Shown here one piece after another: positions 9,047 through 16,495 of a stretch of DNA of 48,905 nucleotides (within the stretch, counting starts at the first letter, position 1; every line of letters starts with the position of its first letter). The notes beneath the pieces were generated by a model. It did not search any database. It had not been told where the DNA came from and worked only from the letters and a program-made list of their open reading frames with translations. The position numbers and the translations under genes were made by a program. Origin of the DNA: SFEB01 sp964612455 (lineage in GTDB: Bacteria > Bacillota > Clostridia > Christensenellales > CAG-314). The DNA lies in the NCBI GenBank assembly GCA_964612455.1, contig CAZTCB010000006.1:1-48905 (forward strand), read 5' to 3'.

Positions 9047-9075
9047 TTGCTTTTTTTTGGTATTCGGTGTACAAT
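9047..9075 (+). promoter_or_regulatory. Candidate sigma-A promoter of the chromate transporter pair
   Basis: TTGCTT (9047-9052), 17 bases, TACAAT (9070-9075). The predicted start is about 20 bases before the first start codon at 9102, leaving room for the ribosome site AGAGGT. Confidence 0.55.
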
Positions 9076-9101
9076 ACGACCGTAAGAGGTCAAACTTTAA
9101 T

Positions 9102-9752
9102 ATGGAAAGAAAATTTAAAAACTACCTTAACCTGTTTTGGACATGGTTTAAAATAGGCATCTGTACTTTCGGCGGCGGGTACGCGATGATAGCGCTCATT
9201 CAGGAAAAACTCGTAGAGGATAAAAAATGGACGACGGACGAAGAACTGTCAAAAATCATCGCCATTGCAGAGTCCACCCCGGGACCTATTGCAATAAACA
9301 GCGCAACATATATCGGCTACAAACTACTCGGAGTATTGGGGAGCGTATGCGCGACTTTCGGAGTCGTGTTGCCGAGTTTTATCGTTATCTTCGTAATAAG
9401 CTTGTTTTTTGACAATCTGTTGCAATATACCGTGGTGGCAAACGCGTTTAAAGGTATACAAGCCGCGGTAGCAGCGTTGATACTCATCGCGGGTTTTCGT
9501 ATGTTTAACAAGTCTAAAAAAGATTTTCTGTGTATCGCGGTATTTACCGTCGCGCTGGCTGCAACCGTCGCAATAGAAGTATTTGACGTCAATTTTTCTT
9601 CATTGTTTTTGATTATCGCGGGTGCCGTAGTCGGGCTGTTTTCCGTACTGTTGCCGCGAAAGAGTATTGACGCGTCCGTCTCTACCGACGAAAAAGAACC
9701 GAAAGAACTGTCAAAAAACGACGACGTTGACGAAAAGGAGGCAAATCGATGA
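9102..9752 (+). CDS. Chromate transporter half-protein, first subunit
   Basis: This 216-residue membrane protein is one half of a short-chain CHR (ChrA-family) transporter. The family signature appears as FKIGICTFGGGYAMIAL (about 15-31) and ESTPGPIAINSATYIG (about 58-73). About six hydrophobic segments are followed by a charged 30-residue tail. The ATG at 9102 is chosen because the conserved domain starts ten residues later and AGAGGT lies upstream. The stop overlaps the next start (ATGA at 9749-9752), so the two halves are translationally coupled and probably form one pump. Paired half-genes of this family are known in Bacillota. Chromate export is the family name, and the natural substrate here is uncertain. 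Confidence 0.85.
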   Translation: MERKFKNYLNLFWTWFKIGICTFGGGYAMIALIQEKLVEDKKWTTDEELSKIIAIAESTPGPIAINSATYIGYKLLGVLGSVCATFGVVLPSFIVIFVISLFFDNLLQYTVVANAFKGIQAAVAALILIAGFRMFNKSKKDFLCIAVFTVALAATVAIEVFDVNFSSLFLIIAGAVVGLFSVLLPRKSIDASVSTDEKEPKELSKNDDVDEKEANR

Positions 9753-10324
9753 TTTATCTGCAACTCTTTTGGACGTTTTTTAAAATAGGCTTGTTTACTT
9801 TCGGCGGCGGATACGCCATGATACCTCTCATATCTCAGGAAGTCGTCGGGATAGGCTGGTTAACGGAGTCTCAACTCGTCAACTATATCGGTATCAGCGA
9901 GGCGACGCCCGGTCCGTTTGCCATCAACATCGCCACTTTCGTCGGTACGGCGCAAGGCGGTTTTTTGGGTGCCGTGTGCTCGACTCTCGGCGTCGTGTTA
10001 CCGAGCTTTATCATCATTTTGCTCGTTGCAAGCATTTTTAAACGTTTTGAGCAAAACAAATACGTCAAAGGCGCACTGCGGGGAATCAATCCCGTCGTAT
10101 ACGCCCTCATTATAGGCACGGGAGCCATGCTCGTCGTAAAAAACTTTTGGACAAACGCTTTCGATTTTTCGGCGGCACCGACCTTTGACTACATCTCCGT
10201 CATTATCGCGGTTGCTGTCATAGCGGGTAGTATCCTGTACAAAAAACTCAGCGGAAAAAAACTTTCGGCAATCGTCATCATACTGTTTGGGGCGATATCG
10301 GGTATCCTGCTGTATTCTTTTTAA
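9749..10324 (+). CDS. Chromate transporter half-protein, second subunit
   Basis: The 191-residue partner of the preceding gene shares its motifs: FFKIGLFTFGGGYAMIPL (about 10-27) and SEATPGPFAINIATFVG (about 49-65). About six hydrophobic segments span most of the length and there is no soluble tail. The ATG overlaps the upstream stop by four bases. The two subunits are clearly paralogous, consistent with the inverted-topology dimer model for short-chain CHR proteins. A shared terminator (10374-10420) separates it from the convergent birA gene. Confidence 0.87.
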   Translation: MIYLQLFWTFFKIGLFTFGGGYAMIPLISQEVVGIGWLTESQLVNYIGISEATPGPFAINIATFVGTAQGGFLGAVCSTLGVVLPSFIIILLVASIFKRFEQNKYVKGALRGINPVVYALIIGTGAMLVVKNFWTNAFDFSAAPTFDYISVIIAVAVIAGSILYKKLSGKKLSAIVIILFGAISGILLYSF

Positions 10325-10373
10325 CCGAAGTTAAAAACGACCACCCTAAAAAACAATCGAAAACTTTTTAAAC

Positions 10374-10420
10374 AAAAGACGCTCGTCATTCGGGAAAAAC
10401 CGTTTTACAAGCGTCTTTTT
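10374..10420. terminator. Hairpin terminator between convergent chrA-like pair and birA
   Basis: AAAAGACGCT (10374-10383) pairs with AGCGTCTTTT (10410-10419), with an inner CGG/CCG pairing. It is followed by T-runs on the plus strand and usable on the minus strand as well. Confidence 0.75.
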
Positions 10421-10449
10421 ATTGTTTCAAAGATTCGTTTTTTACTACC

Positions 10450-11235
10450 TTATTTTGCTACCCGCGTGCTGATTTCTCCGCTGTCGAGATAAAGAACGCC
10501 GCTGTCGGTCAAAACTCTCAATCGAAAGTCTTTTTCTACTCCTGCAAGTACCCCGTCCCCCGTCGTTTCGCCGTTTTTTAAAATATCCACTCTTTGTCCG
10601 ACGAAAGCCAGCCGACGCGAGTACTCGTCGTATAGTTTTTGTTCGTCGGGATTTTCGACAAGGGCAAAGAAATTGCAAACGACCTCCGCCACCAATTCGT
10701 TGACGTCGACGTCCCCTTCTTTGGCTATGCAATCCGCTATATGCGCTATACTTTCGTCAAACCCGTCGCGAGGTTTAGTCGTATTTATACCGATTCCGAC
10801 GACTACCGCACTAAACGCGTTTTTTGCGGTATCGTATACGCTTTCGGCTAAGATGCCGCAAACTTTTTTTCCGCCGACGAGGATATCGTTTACCCACTTG
10901 ATATTGCACTTGTTTTCGGTAAGTTTTTCTATCGCGCGACACACTGCGACAGCTGCGACAACGGTAAGATTGACGATGTTCAATTGCGCCCCGTCAGGCT
11001 TTAAAAGCATACTGAAATACACTCCGCTCCTGCTCGGAGAAAAAAACTTTCTGCCGTATCTGCCTACGCCGTCCGTCTGGGCGGACGCAACCAAAACGTA
11101 TCTGTCGCTTAACTCGGCGGCGTTGGCCTTGAGTATTTTGTTGGTGGAAGTGACGCTTGCGCGCGTTTCCGCTTTCACGCCGTACTTGCGGCATGCCTCG
11201 GTTATATATTTTGCATCGAGTCGTTTATCTTGCAT
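10450..11235 (-). CDS. birA: Biotin--[acetyl-CoA-carboxylase] ligase
   Basis: This 261-residue enzyme activates biotin with ATP and attaches it to the biotin carboxyl carrier protein. The N-terminus begins directly in the catalytic domain, with TSTN near 30-33, the biotinyl-AMP loop DGVGRYGRKF and KWVNDILVGGKKVCGIL. A small C-terminal SH3-like domain follows (about 212-258). The helix-turn-helix domain of the bifunctional BirA repressor (about 60 residues) is absent, so this is a monofunctional ligase. No ribosome site precedes the ATG. Instead an extended -10 element ends six bases before it, suggesting a leaderless message. Confidence 0.9.
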   Translation of the reverse strand: MQDKRLDAKYITEACRKYGVKAETRASVTSTNKILKANAAELSDRYVLVASAQTDGVGRYGRKFFSPSRSGVYFSMLLKPDGAQLNIVNLTVVAAVAVCRAIEKLTENKCNIKWVNDILVGGKKVCGILAESVYDTAKNAFSAVVVGIGINTTKPRDGFDESIAHIADCIAKEGDVDVNELVAEVVCNFFALVENPDEQKLYDEYSRRLAFVGQRVDILKNGETTGDGVLAGVEKDFRLRVLTDSGVLYLDSGEISTRVAK

Positions 11236-11241
11236 ACGATA

Positions 11242-11270
11242 AAACTACCATTTTTTTTTCAAAAAGTCAA
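11242..11270 (-). promoter_or_regulatory. birA promoter placed for a leaderless transcript
   Basis: On the minus strand TTGACT (11270-11265), 17 bases ending in TGG (extended -10), TAGTTT (11247-11242), then TATCGT and the ATG. The expected start nucleotide is at or next to the start codon. The -10 itself is weak. Confidence 0.5.
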
Positions 11271-11315
11271 CGGCAATAAAAAAATACACTAAAAAAAAAC
11301 GCCAAAAACGCCGCA

Positions 11316-11350
11316 AAAACAATAAAAAACGGCACGTCCGAGACGTGCCG
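11316..11350 (-). terminator. Intrinsic terminator after the thioesterase gene
   Basis: CGGCACGTC (11330-11338) and GACGTGCCG (11342-11350) form a perfect 9-bp stem with a 3-base loop. On the minus strand it is followed by TTTTTTATTGTTTTT. Confidence 0.9.
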
Positions 11351-11357
11351 CAACACA

Positions 11358-11750
11358 CTATTTGTTAGTCGTTTTTTCGTTGACTTTTGCCATAAACTTG
11401 TCGTTGTTGATAATAAAGCGTTCATGCACGCCTTCGCCTATGAGTCCCGCCTCGTCAAAAGCCTTAACCTCAAAAACGAGCCGACGGCGGTCGATTTCTA
11501 CAAGTTTAGCCACGCACGTCACCGTCATGCCGACGGGAGTTGCCGAAACGTGTTTTACGTTTACCGACGTACCGACCGTACCGCACCCCTCGTCGAGATA
11601 CGGCTGAACGCAAAAATTTGCCGTGTTTTCCATCAATCCTATCATGCACGGCGTGGCATATACCGGCAAAATACCGCTACCGAAGTTGTCGGCGGTCACT
11701 TTGTCATCGACGATTATTTTTTGCTCTAAACTCAAACCTACAGTTAACAT
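11358..11750 (-). CDS. FlK-like hotdog-fold thioesterase
   Basis: This 130-residue single-domain protein resembles the fluoroacetyl-CoA thioesterase (FlK) branch of the hotdog fold. Family-like segments are GSGILPVYATPCMIGLMENTA (about 24-44), GTVGTSVNVKHVSATPVG (about 57-74) and the strand region ending EGVHERFII. Proteins of this type hydrolyse acyl-CoA thioesters. True FlK specificity for fluoroacetyl-CoA is rare, and most homologues have unknown substrates. AGAGGT precedes the ATG. It has its own promoter, whose -35 overlaps the end of spoIIID, and its own terminator, so it is probably transcribed alone in vegetative cells. Confidence 0.75.
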   Translation of the reverse strand: MLTVGLSLEQKIIVDDKVTADNFGSGILPVYATPCMIGLMENTANFCVQPYLDEGCGTVGTSVNVKHVSATPVGMTVTCVAKLVEIDRRRLVFEVKAFDEAGLIGEGVHERFIINNDKFMAKVNEKTTNK

Positions 11751-11774
11751 TTTTTACCTCTTTGTTTTTTTATT

Positions 11775-11803
11775 ATGTTAACAGACGTATCGGTTTTTGT
11801 CAA
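11775..11803 (-). promoter_or_regulatory. Sigma-A promoter of the thioesterase gene
   Basis: Minus strand TTGACA (11803-11798), 17 bases, TAACAT (11780-11775). The TGA stop codon of spoIIID (11802-11800) lies inside this TTGACA. Confidence 0.65.
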
Positions 11804-12078
11804 TTCTTTTTTAGTCCCTTTGCCAAACGCCTCAGTTTTTTATATTTGTTTTTCGTTGCCACTCCGCCGCGCAGGTGACGTTCGCTCAGATTGATATCTA
11901 TTTTTTTTCTAACCGCCTCGAAACGTATTTCGTCCACCAGCCTGAGTCTTTCGCTCATATCTTTGTGGGCGGTGGACTTGGACACCGCAAAAATTTTTGC
12001 CGCAAAACGCAACGTACACCCCGTCGCAGTTATATAATCCGCCATATCCGTCACCCTTTTTACTATATACTCCTTCAT
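11800..12078 (-). CDS. spoIIID: Sporulation transcription factor SpoIIID
   Basis: This 92-residue helix-turn-helix protein closely matches SpoIIID, the mother-cell regulator acting with sigma-E and sigma-K during endospore formation. Diagnostic stretches are the N-terminal YIVKRVTDMADYI, the recognition region FAVSKSTAHKDMSERL (about 30-45) and the basic C-terminal SERHLRGGVATKNKYK (about 65-80), which contributes to DNA contact. Length is normal. GGAGGG precedes the ATG. A sigma-E-like promoter (CATACAAAT with TCATTTT, 14-base spacing) lies upstream, in agreement with how spoIIID is controlled in Bacillus. It is divergent from the rubrerythrin-like gene. Its presence implies sporulation capacity or recent descent from a spore former. 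Confidence 0.93.
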   Translation of the reverse strand: MKEYIVKRVTDMADYITATGCTLRFAAKIFAVSKSTAHKDMSERLRLVDEIRFEAVRKKIDINLSERHLRGGVATKNKYKKLRRLAKGLKKN

Positions 12079-12111
12079 GTTTAGTTTCCCTCCAAAAAAA
12101 CTCGAGTATAT

Positions 12112-12141
12112 ATTTGTATGGAAAAAAGAGGTTTAAAATGA
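12112..12141 (-). promoter_or_regulatory. Candidate sigma-E promoter of spoIIID
   Basis: Minus strand TCATTTT (12141-12135), 14-base spacer (12134-12121), CATACAAAT (12120-12112). The known sigma-E consensus is roughly KMATATT, 14-15 bases, CATACANT. Six of seven -35 positions agree, and the -10 core CATACA is exact. Confidence 0.6.
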
Positions 12142-12179
12142 CAAAAAACGCCGATAATAACCTTCGGAGGATATTTAAA

Positions 12180-12764
12180 ATGAAACTTTCTGACAGTTTA
12201 ACCTTAACCAACCTTGCCATTGCCTTTGCCGACAAATGTCAGGACAATGCAAAATACCTGTTTTTAATGCAACAAGCACGGGACGAAGGTTATCTGAACG
12301 TAGCGTCCGTATGTGAGCAGCACGCAAAAGAGCAACTGGCGCACGCAAAAATTTTCTTTGATTTTTTAACCGACGACGGCAAAGACTGCCTGCCCGACGT
12401 AGAAATACGCGCGGGTTTTCCGTTTAAAAGCGGGACGCTGCCACAGGTTATCAAAATGACTGCGGGGGACCACCTGTCGCGAGCAACCGTCATCTACCCG
12501 AATTTTGCTCAGATCGCCAAAGAAGAAGGTTTTGCCGACGTTTCAAAAAAATTTAAACTCATAGCCGAAATAGACCGTCGCCATTACCTCGTATTGGAGC
12601 AACTCTATGCGAAAATCGAAAAATCGGCGTTGTACGACGGACCGAAAGACACGGTGTGGCAATGCTCGGTTTGCGGACACACCGACACGGGGCAAACCGC
12701 TTGGCAAACATGCCCCGTCTGCAACGCTCCGCAGGGCAACGTGACGATTCCTATCGAGTTTTAA
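12180..12764 (+). CDS. Rubrerythrin-like protein with altered di-iron site and intact rubredoxin domain
   Basis: The 194-residue protein has the rubrerythrin layout: a four-helix ferritin-like domain (1-150) and a C-terminal rubredoxin (about 157-190) with CSVCG and CPVC, able to bind one iron. Rubrerythrins reduce peroxide at a di-iron centre. Here ligand positions appear changed when aligned by eye. AFAGES becomes AFADKC, the ExxH of helix 2 becomes QLAH, GEHEE becomes GDHLS, and the last ExxH becomes DRRH. Peroxidase activity is therefore doubtful. The ATG at 12180 follows GGAGG with good spacing. An earlier in-frame ATG at 12138 is possible but would add 14 unusual residues. Confidence 0.8.
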   Translation: MKLSDSLTLTNLAIAFADKCQDNAKYLFLMQQARDEGYLNVASVCEQHAKEQLAHAKIFFDFLTDDGKDCLPDVEIRAGFPFKSGTLPQVIKMTAGDHLSRATVIYPNFAQIAKEEGFADVSKKFKLIAEIDRRHYLVLEQLYAKIEKSALYDGPKDTVWQCSVCGHTDTGQTAWQTCPVCNAPQGNVTIPIEF

Positions 12765-12854
12765 TAAAACTCAATTAAAACGTCTGCCTGTACCGTATGA
12801 CGCAACCGTTGTTTACCGCAATGTTGCCGTTTATTGCCGCCATATCGAACAAAA

Positions 12855-12895
12855 CAAAAAAAGACGACTCTTATTTTCGATTAGTCGTCTTATTT
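12855..12895. terminator. Bidirectional terminator between rubrerythrin-like gene and alaS
   Basis: AAGACGACT (12861-12869) pairs with AGTCGTCTT (12883-12891). A-run before and T-rich stretch after serve both convergent genes. Confidence 0.85.
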
Positions 12896-12907
12896 TAATT
12901 GTAATAT

Positions 12908-14698
12908 TTAGTCCTTGCGGAGTTCCGCCTTGATGCGTCTGACGCCGCTACTGCTCGACTGTTCTTTCGTAATAACAAACTTGCCGAGGTCGCCCGTATT
13001 GGTAGCGTGAGGTCCGCCGCACATTTCCATAGAAACGTCGCCTATCGTGTAGACCTTTACGATATCGCCGTACTTGTCTCCGAACAGACCGATTGCGCCG
13101 CGATTGCGGGCTTGTTCTATCGGTAACTCCTCGCAAACGACGGGGATTTTTCTTTCTATTGCTTCGTTTACGAGTTTTTCGGTTTCTTTTATTTCGTCGG
13201 GCGTCATCGGGCGATGGAAAGAAAAGTCAAAACGAAGTCTCTCGGGGTTGATATTGCTACCCTTTTGTGCTACCTCGTCACCGAGTACCCGTCTCAACGC
13301 CGCTTGCAACAAGTGCGTAGCCGTATGCAGATGAGTCGTCGCCTCGCTGCTATCCGCAAGTCCGCCTTTAAAGCGCTGACCGCTGGCGTCGTGACTGAGT
13401 TTTTGGTGTTCCGCAAAACAGGTTGCAAAACCCTGTTCGTCGACTTTAAGACCTTTTTCCCGAGCAAATTCAACCGTCATCTCGAGGGGAAAACCGTACG
13501 TATCGTACAGCTTAAACGCAGTCGCTCCGTCAATGACGCCACCGTCGAGTTTGCTAACTACTCTGTTGAATTCTTTTTCGCCGCCTACGAGGGTATGTAA
13601 AAACTTTTCTTCCTCTTTGTCGAGTTCGGTCATTATCTTGTCGTGATTGCGCACGAGTTCGGCGTAAACGTCCTCGTACACGCCGACGTACACCTCTGCC
13701 AACTTTGTCAAATCGCCTTTATTAAGTCCGATTTGATTGCCGAAGCGGACGGCGCGACGAATAAGACGGCGCAAAACGTAGCCCTGGTCGACGTTGCTCG
13801 GTACTATACCGAGGTCGTCGCCGATAAGAAACACCGCGCTGCGGACATGGTCTGCGACTATACGCATTGCGCGAGTCGTTTTTTCGTCCTCGCCGTACTT
13901 TTTGCCGCTTAGCTCTTCTATCTTTTCTATCGCGGGTTTAAAGACGTCGGTTTCGTACACCGACTTAAAACCGTTGAGAACGCAAACAGTACGCTCAAGC
14001 CCCATACCCGTGTCTACGTTTTTTTGCGTCAACGGGAGATAAGTACCGTCGGACTGCTTGTTAAACTGCATAAAAACGTTGTTCCAAATCTCTATATACT
14101 TGCCGCAATCGCACGCGGGACTGCAATCGTCGCAACATTTATCTTTACCCGTGTCCCAAAATATTTCGGTATCGGCACCACATGGACCGGTAGCCCCCGC
14201 TATCCACCAATTGTTCTTTTTGGGAAGGAAAAATATATGGTCTTCCGCAATGCCGCACTCGCGCCACACGCGTGCGCTTTCTTCGTCGCGGGCACAGTCG
14301 CAGTCCCCTGCAAATACCGAAACGGCAAGGCGGTCTTTGTCCAACCCGAGATACTCGGGACTCGTCAAAAACTCGTAACTCCACTTTATCGACTGCTCCT
14401 TAAAATAATCGCCGAGCGACCAGTTGCCGAGCATTTCAAAAAAAGTGCAGTGGCTGTTGTCGCCGACTTCGTCTATATCCCCCGTGCGGATACACTTTTG
14501 AACGTCGGTCAATCGCTTGCCGTCGGGGTGAGACTGCCCCATAAGGTAAGGAATAAGCGGATGCATGCCTGCCGTGGTAAACAACACGGAAGGATCGTTT
14601 TCGGGAATAAGGCTGGCGCTCCTGATGACCGAATGTCCTCTCTCTTTAAAAAAGTTCAAAAAAGCGTTACGCAGGTTTTTGCTGTTTATTTCTTTCAT
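12908..14698 (-). CDS. alaS: Alanine--tRNA ligase, short form without C-Ala domain
   Basis: This 596-residue alanyl-tRNA synthetase charges tRNA-Ala. The class II catalytic core starts at residue 1 (NLRNAFLNFFKERGH; FTTAGMHPLIPYLMG; GNWSLGDYFK). An editing domain follows with HTATH (two His ligands) and CGGPHA, which removes mischarged serine. The protein ends right after editing. The C-Ala domain of the standard enzyme (about 870 residues) is missing. A DCDCARDE and CCDDCSPACDCG cysteine-rich insert lies near 160-215. The ATG at 14698 is chosen for its AGAGGAAAAA ribosome site and the family-like N-terminus. The stop lies next to a terminator shared with the convergent gene, so the sequence is not simply cut off. 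Confidence 0.92.
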   Translation of the reverse strand: MKEINSKNLRNAFLNFFKERGHSVIRSASLIPENDPSVLFTTAGMHPLIPYLMGQSHPDGKRLTDVQKCIRTGDIDEVGDNSHCTFFEMLGNWSLGDYFKEQSIKWSYEFLTSPEYLGLDKDRLAVSVFAGDCDCARDEESARVWRECGIAEDHIFFLPKKNNWWIAGATGPCGADTEIFWDTGKDKCCDDCSPACDCGKYIEIWNNVFMQFNKQSDGTYLPLTQKNVDTGMGLERTVCVLNGFKSVYETDVFKPAIEKIEELSGKKYGEDEKTTRAMRIVADHVRSAVFLIGDDLGIVPSNVDQGYVLRRLIRRAVRFGNQIGLNKGDLTKLAEVYVGVYEDVYAELVRNHDKIMTELDKEEEKFLHTLVGGEKEFNRVVSKLDGGVIDGATAFKLYDTYGFPLEMTVEFAREKGLKVDEQGFATCFAEHQKLSHDASGQRFKGGLADSSEATTHLHTATHLLQAALRRVLGDEVAQKGSNINPERLRFDFSFHRPMTPDEIKETEKLVNEAIERKIPVVCEELPIEQARNRGAIGLFGDKYGDIVKVYTIGDVSMEMCGGPHATNTGDLGKFVITKEQSSSSGVRRIKAELRKD

Positions 14699-14764
14699 AT
14701 TTTTCCTCTTTATTAAAAATCGTTTGTTTGCAATATTTTGCAATTATTTTATCAATTTGTTTTA

Positions 14765-16426
14765 TCACTTGTTAAAGCTGTCTTTTAGCCCGACTATTTC
14801 GTTGAATACAAAGTCGTCCGGGCGCGAGTTTTTATCCACGACGAAATAACCTGCACGCATAAACTGAAAACGGGCACCCACGGGTGCGGATTTAAGGCTA
14901 CTTTCCGCCACGGCGGACACTTTACGCATGCTGTCGGGGTTAAGGCGAAGGGTAAAATCCGTAACGCCGTCTACGACGGGCAACAGCAAATTTGAAATTT
15001 TTCTTACCGTAACGCGGAGGTTGTCGGCGGCGTCAACCCATTGCACGACGCCTTTGACTTTTAACCCCGATTGATCGTTACCGCTCTTGCTCTCGGGAAG
15101 ATAACTGCACCTGACGAGGGTGACTTTTCCGCTTTCGTCGGTTTCGTATCCGTCGCACTTTATAATGTACGCGCCTTTGAGTCTGACGTACCCGTCCGGC
15201 TTGAGACGATGATATTTTGGCGGGGGCGTGACCTCGAAATCACTCCTTTCGATAAAAATTTCGTTGCTGAACCGCACCTGTCTGAAAGTCGGATCCTCGG
15301 CATTGGGATTGTTTTCGACGGACAGCGTTTCACTGCCTTGGTAATTGGTAATCACTACCTTTAAGGGATCAAAAACGACCATCGCTCTGTCTGCGGTACG
15401 ATTGAGATTGTCGCGCACACATGCCTCGAGGTAACTCTGCTCTATCTCGCTGTTGGCTTTCGCTACGCCTACGCGCTCGCAAAAATCGCGAACCGCCTCG
15501 GCGGGATAACCGCGACGGCGAATACCGCACAAAGTCGGCATACGAGGATCGTCCCAACCGTCAACAAAACCGTCTTCTACAAGTTTTTTCAAAAAACGTT
15601 TACTCATCACCGTGTCGGTGACGTTGAGACGGGCAAATTCTATCTGTCTGGGTTTTGCCGCAAAGTCGCAGTTGGCAACTACCCAATCGTACAAGGGGCG
15701 GTGATCCTCAAACTCAAGCGTGCAGAGGCTGTGAGTAATACCCTCTATCGCGTCCTCGATAGGATGCGCAAAGTCATACATGGGATAGATACACCATTTG
15801 TCGCCCGTGTTGTGATGAGTGGCATGAACGATGCGATATATAACGGGATCTCGCATGTTGAGGTTGGGGCTAGCCATATCTATCTTTGCACGCAAGACTT
15901 TTTCACCGTCGGCATATTTGCCCTCTTTCATTTCCGTAAAAAGTCTGAGATTTTCTTCTACGCCACGGTCGCGATAAGGGCTGTTTAAGCCCGCTTGTGT
16001 CAACGTGCCGCGCGTATCCTTTATTTCGTCGGCGGTGAGGTCACAGACGTACGCCAAACCTTTTTTAATAAGAAGGACGGCGCAATCGTACATTTTGTCG
16101 AAATAATCGCTGGCAAACAACACCTTGTCCCACTTAAATCCGAGCCACGCTATGTCCTCTTTGATACTTTCTACGTACTCCTCGTCCTCTTTGACGGGGT
16201 TGGTGTCGTCAAAACGGAGATTGCATTTGCCGCGATACTTTTCTTTTACGCCAAAGTTAATGCACAGGCTCTTGGCGTGTCCTATATGCAGGTATCCGTT
16301 CGGCTCGGGCGGAAAACGCGTAACCGTCTCGCTGATTTTTCCCGAGGCGATGTCCTCGTCTATGATTTCTTCTATAAAGTTTTTTGAACCGTCACGCGTC
16401 TCGATGACCGTTTTACTTTCTTCCAT
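14765..16426 (-). CDS. glnS: Glutamine--tRNA ligase
   Basis: The 553-residue class I synthetase charges tRNA-Gln directly. Signature elements are RFPPEPNGYLHIGHAKS (HIGH motif, about 41-57), NLRFDDTNP, TLEFEDHRPLYDW and VMSKR (KMSKS-like). GlnRS rather than GluRS is shown by PNGYLHIGHAK and the C-terminal beta-barrel region (about 350-550). It lies 66 bases upstream of alaS in the same direction, so the two tRNA ligases probably share a transcript. AGAGGAAAG precedes the ATG. GlnRS is patchily distributed in Bacillota, many of which use the GatCAB route instead, so the gene may have been acquired. Confidence 0.95.
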   Translation of the reverse strand: MEESKTVIETRDGSKNFIEEIIDEDIASGKISETVTRFPPEPNGYLHIGHAKSLCINFGVKEKYRGKCNLRFDDTNPVKEDEEYVESIKEDIAWLGFKWDKVLFASDYFDKMYDCAVLLIKKGLAYVCDLTADEIKDTRGTLTQAGLNSPYRDRGVEENLRLFTEMKEGKYADGEKVLRAKIDMASPNLNMRDPVIYRIVHATHHNTGDKWCIYPMYDFAHPIEDAIEGITHSLCTLEFEDHRPLYDWVVANCDFAAKPRQIEFARLNVTDTVMSKRFLKKLVEDGFVDGWDDPRMPTLCGIRRRGYPAEAVRDFCERVGVAKANSEIEQSYLEACVRDNLNRTADRAMVVFDPLKVVITNYQGSETLSVENNPNAEDPTFRQVRFSNEIFIERSDFEVTPPPKYHRLKPDGYVRLKGAYIIKCDGYETDESGKVTLVRCSYLPESKSGNDQSGLKVKGVVQWVDAADNLRVTVRKISNLLLPVVDGVTDFTLRLNPDSMRKVSAVAESSLKSAPVGARFQFMRAGYFVVDKNSRPDDFVFNEIVGLKDSFNK

Positions 16427-16495
16427 ACTTTCCTCTTAATATCGTAGTGTTAAAACTTGGTTTTTAGTTTTTAAATCTGCCGTCGGCAGGCAACT

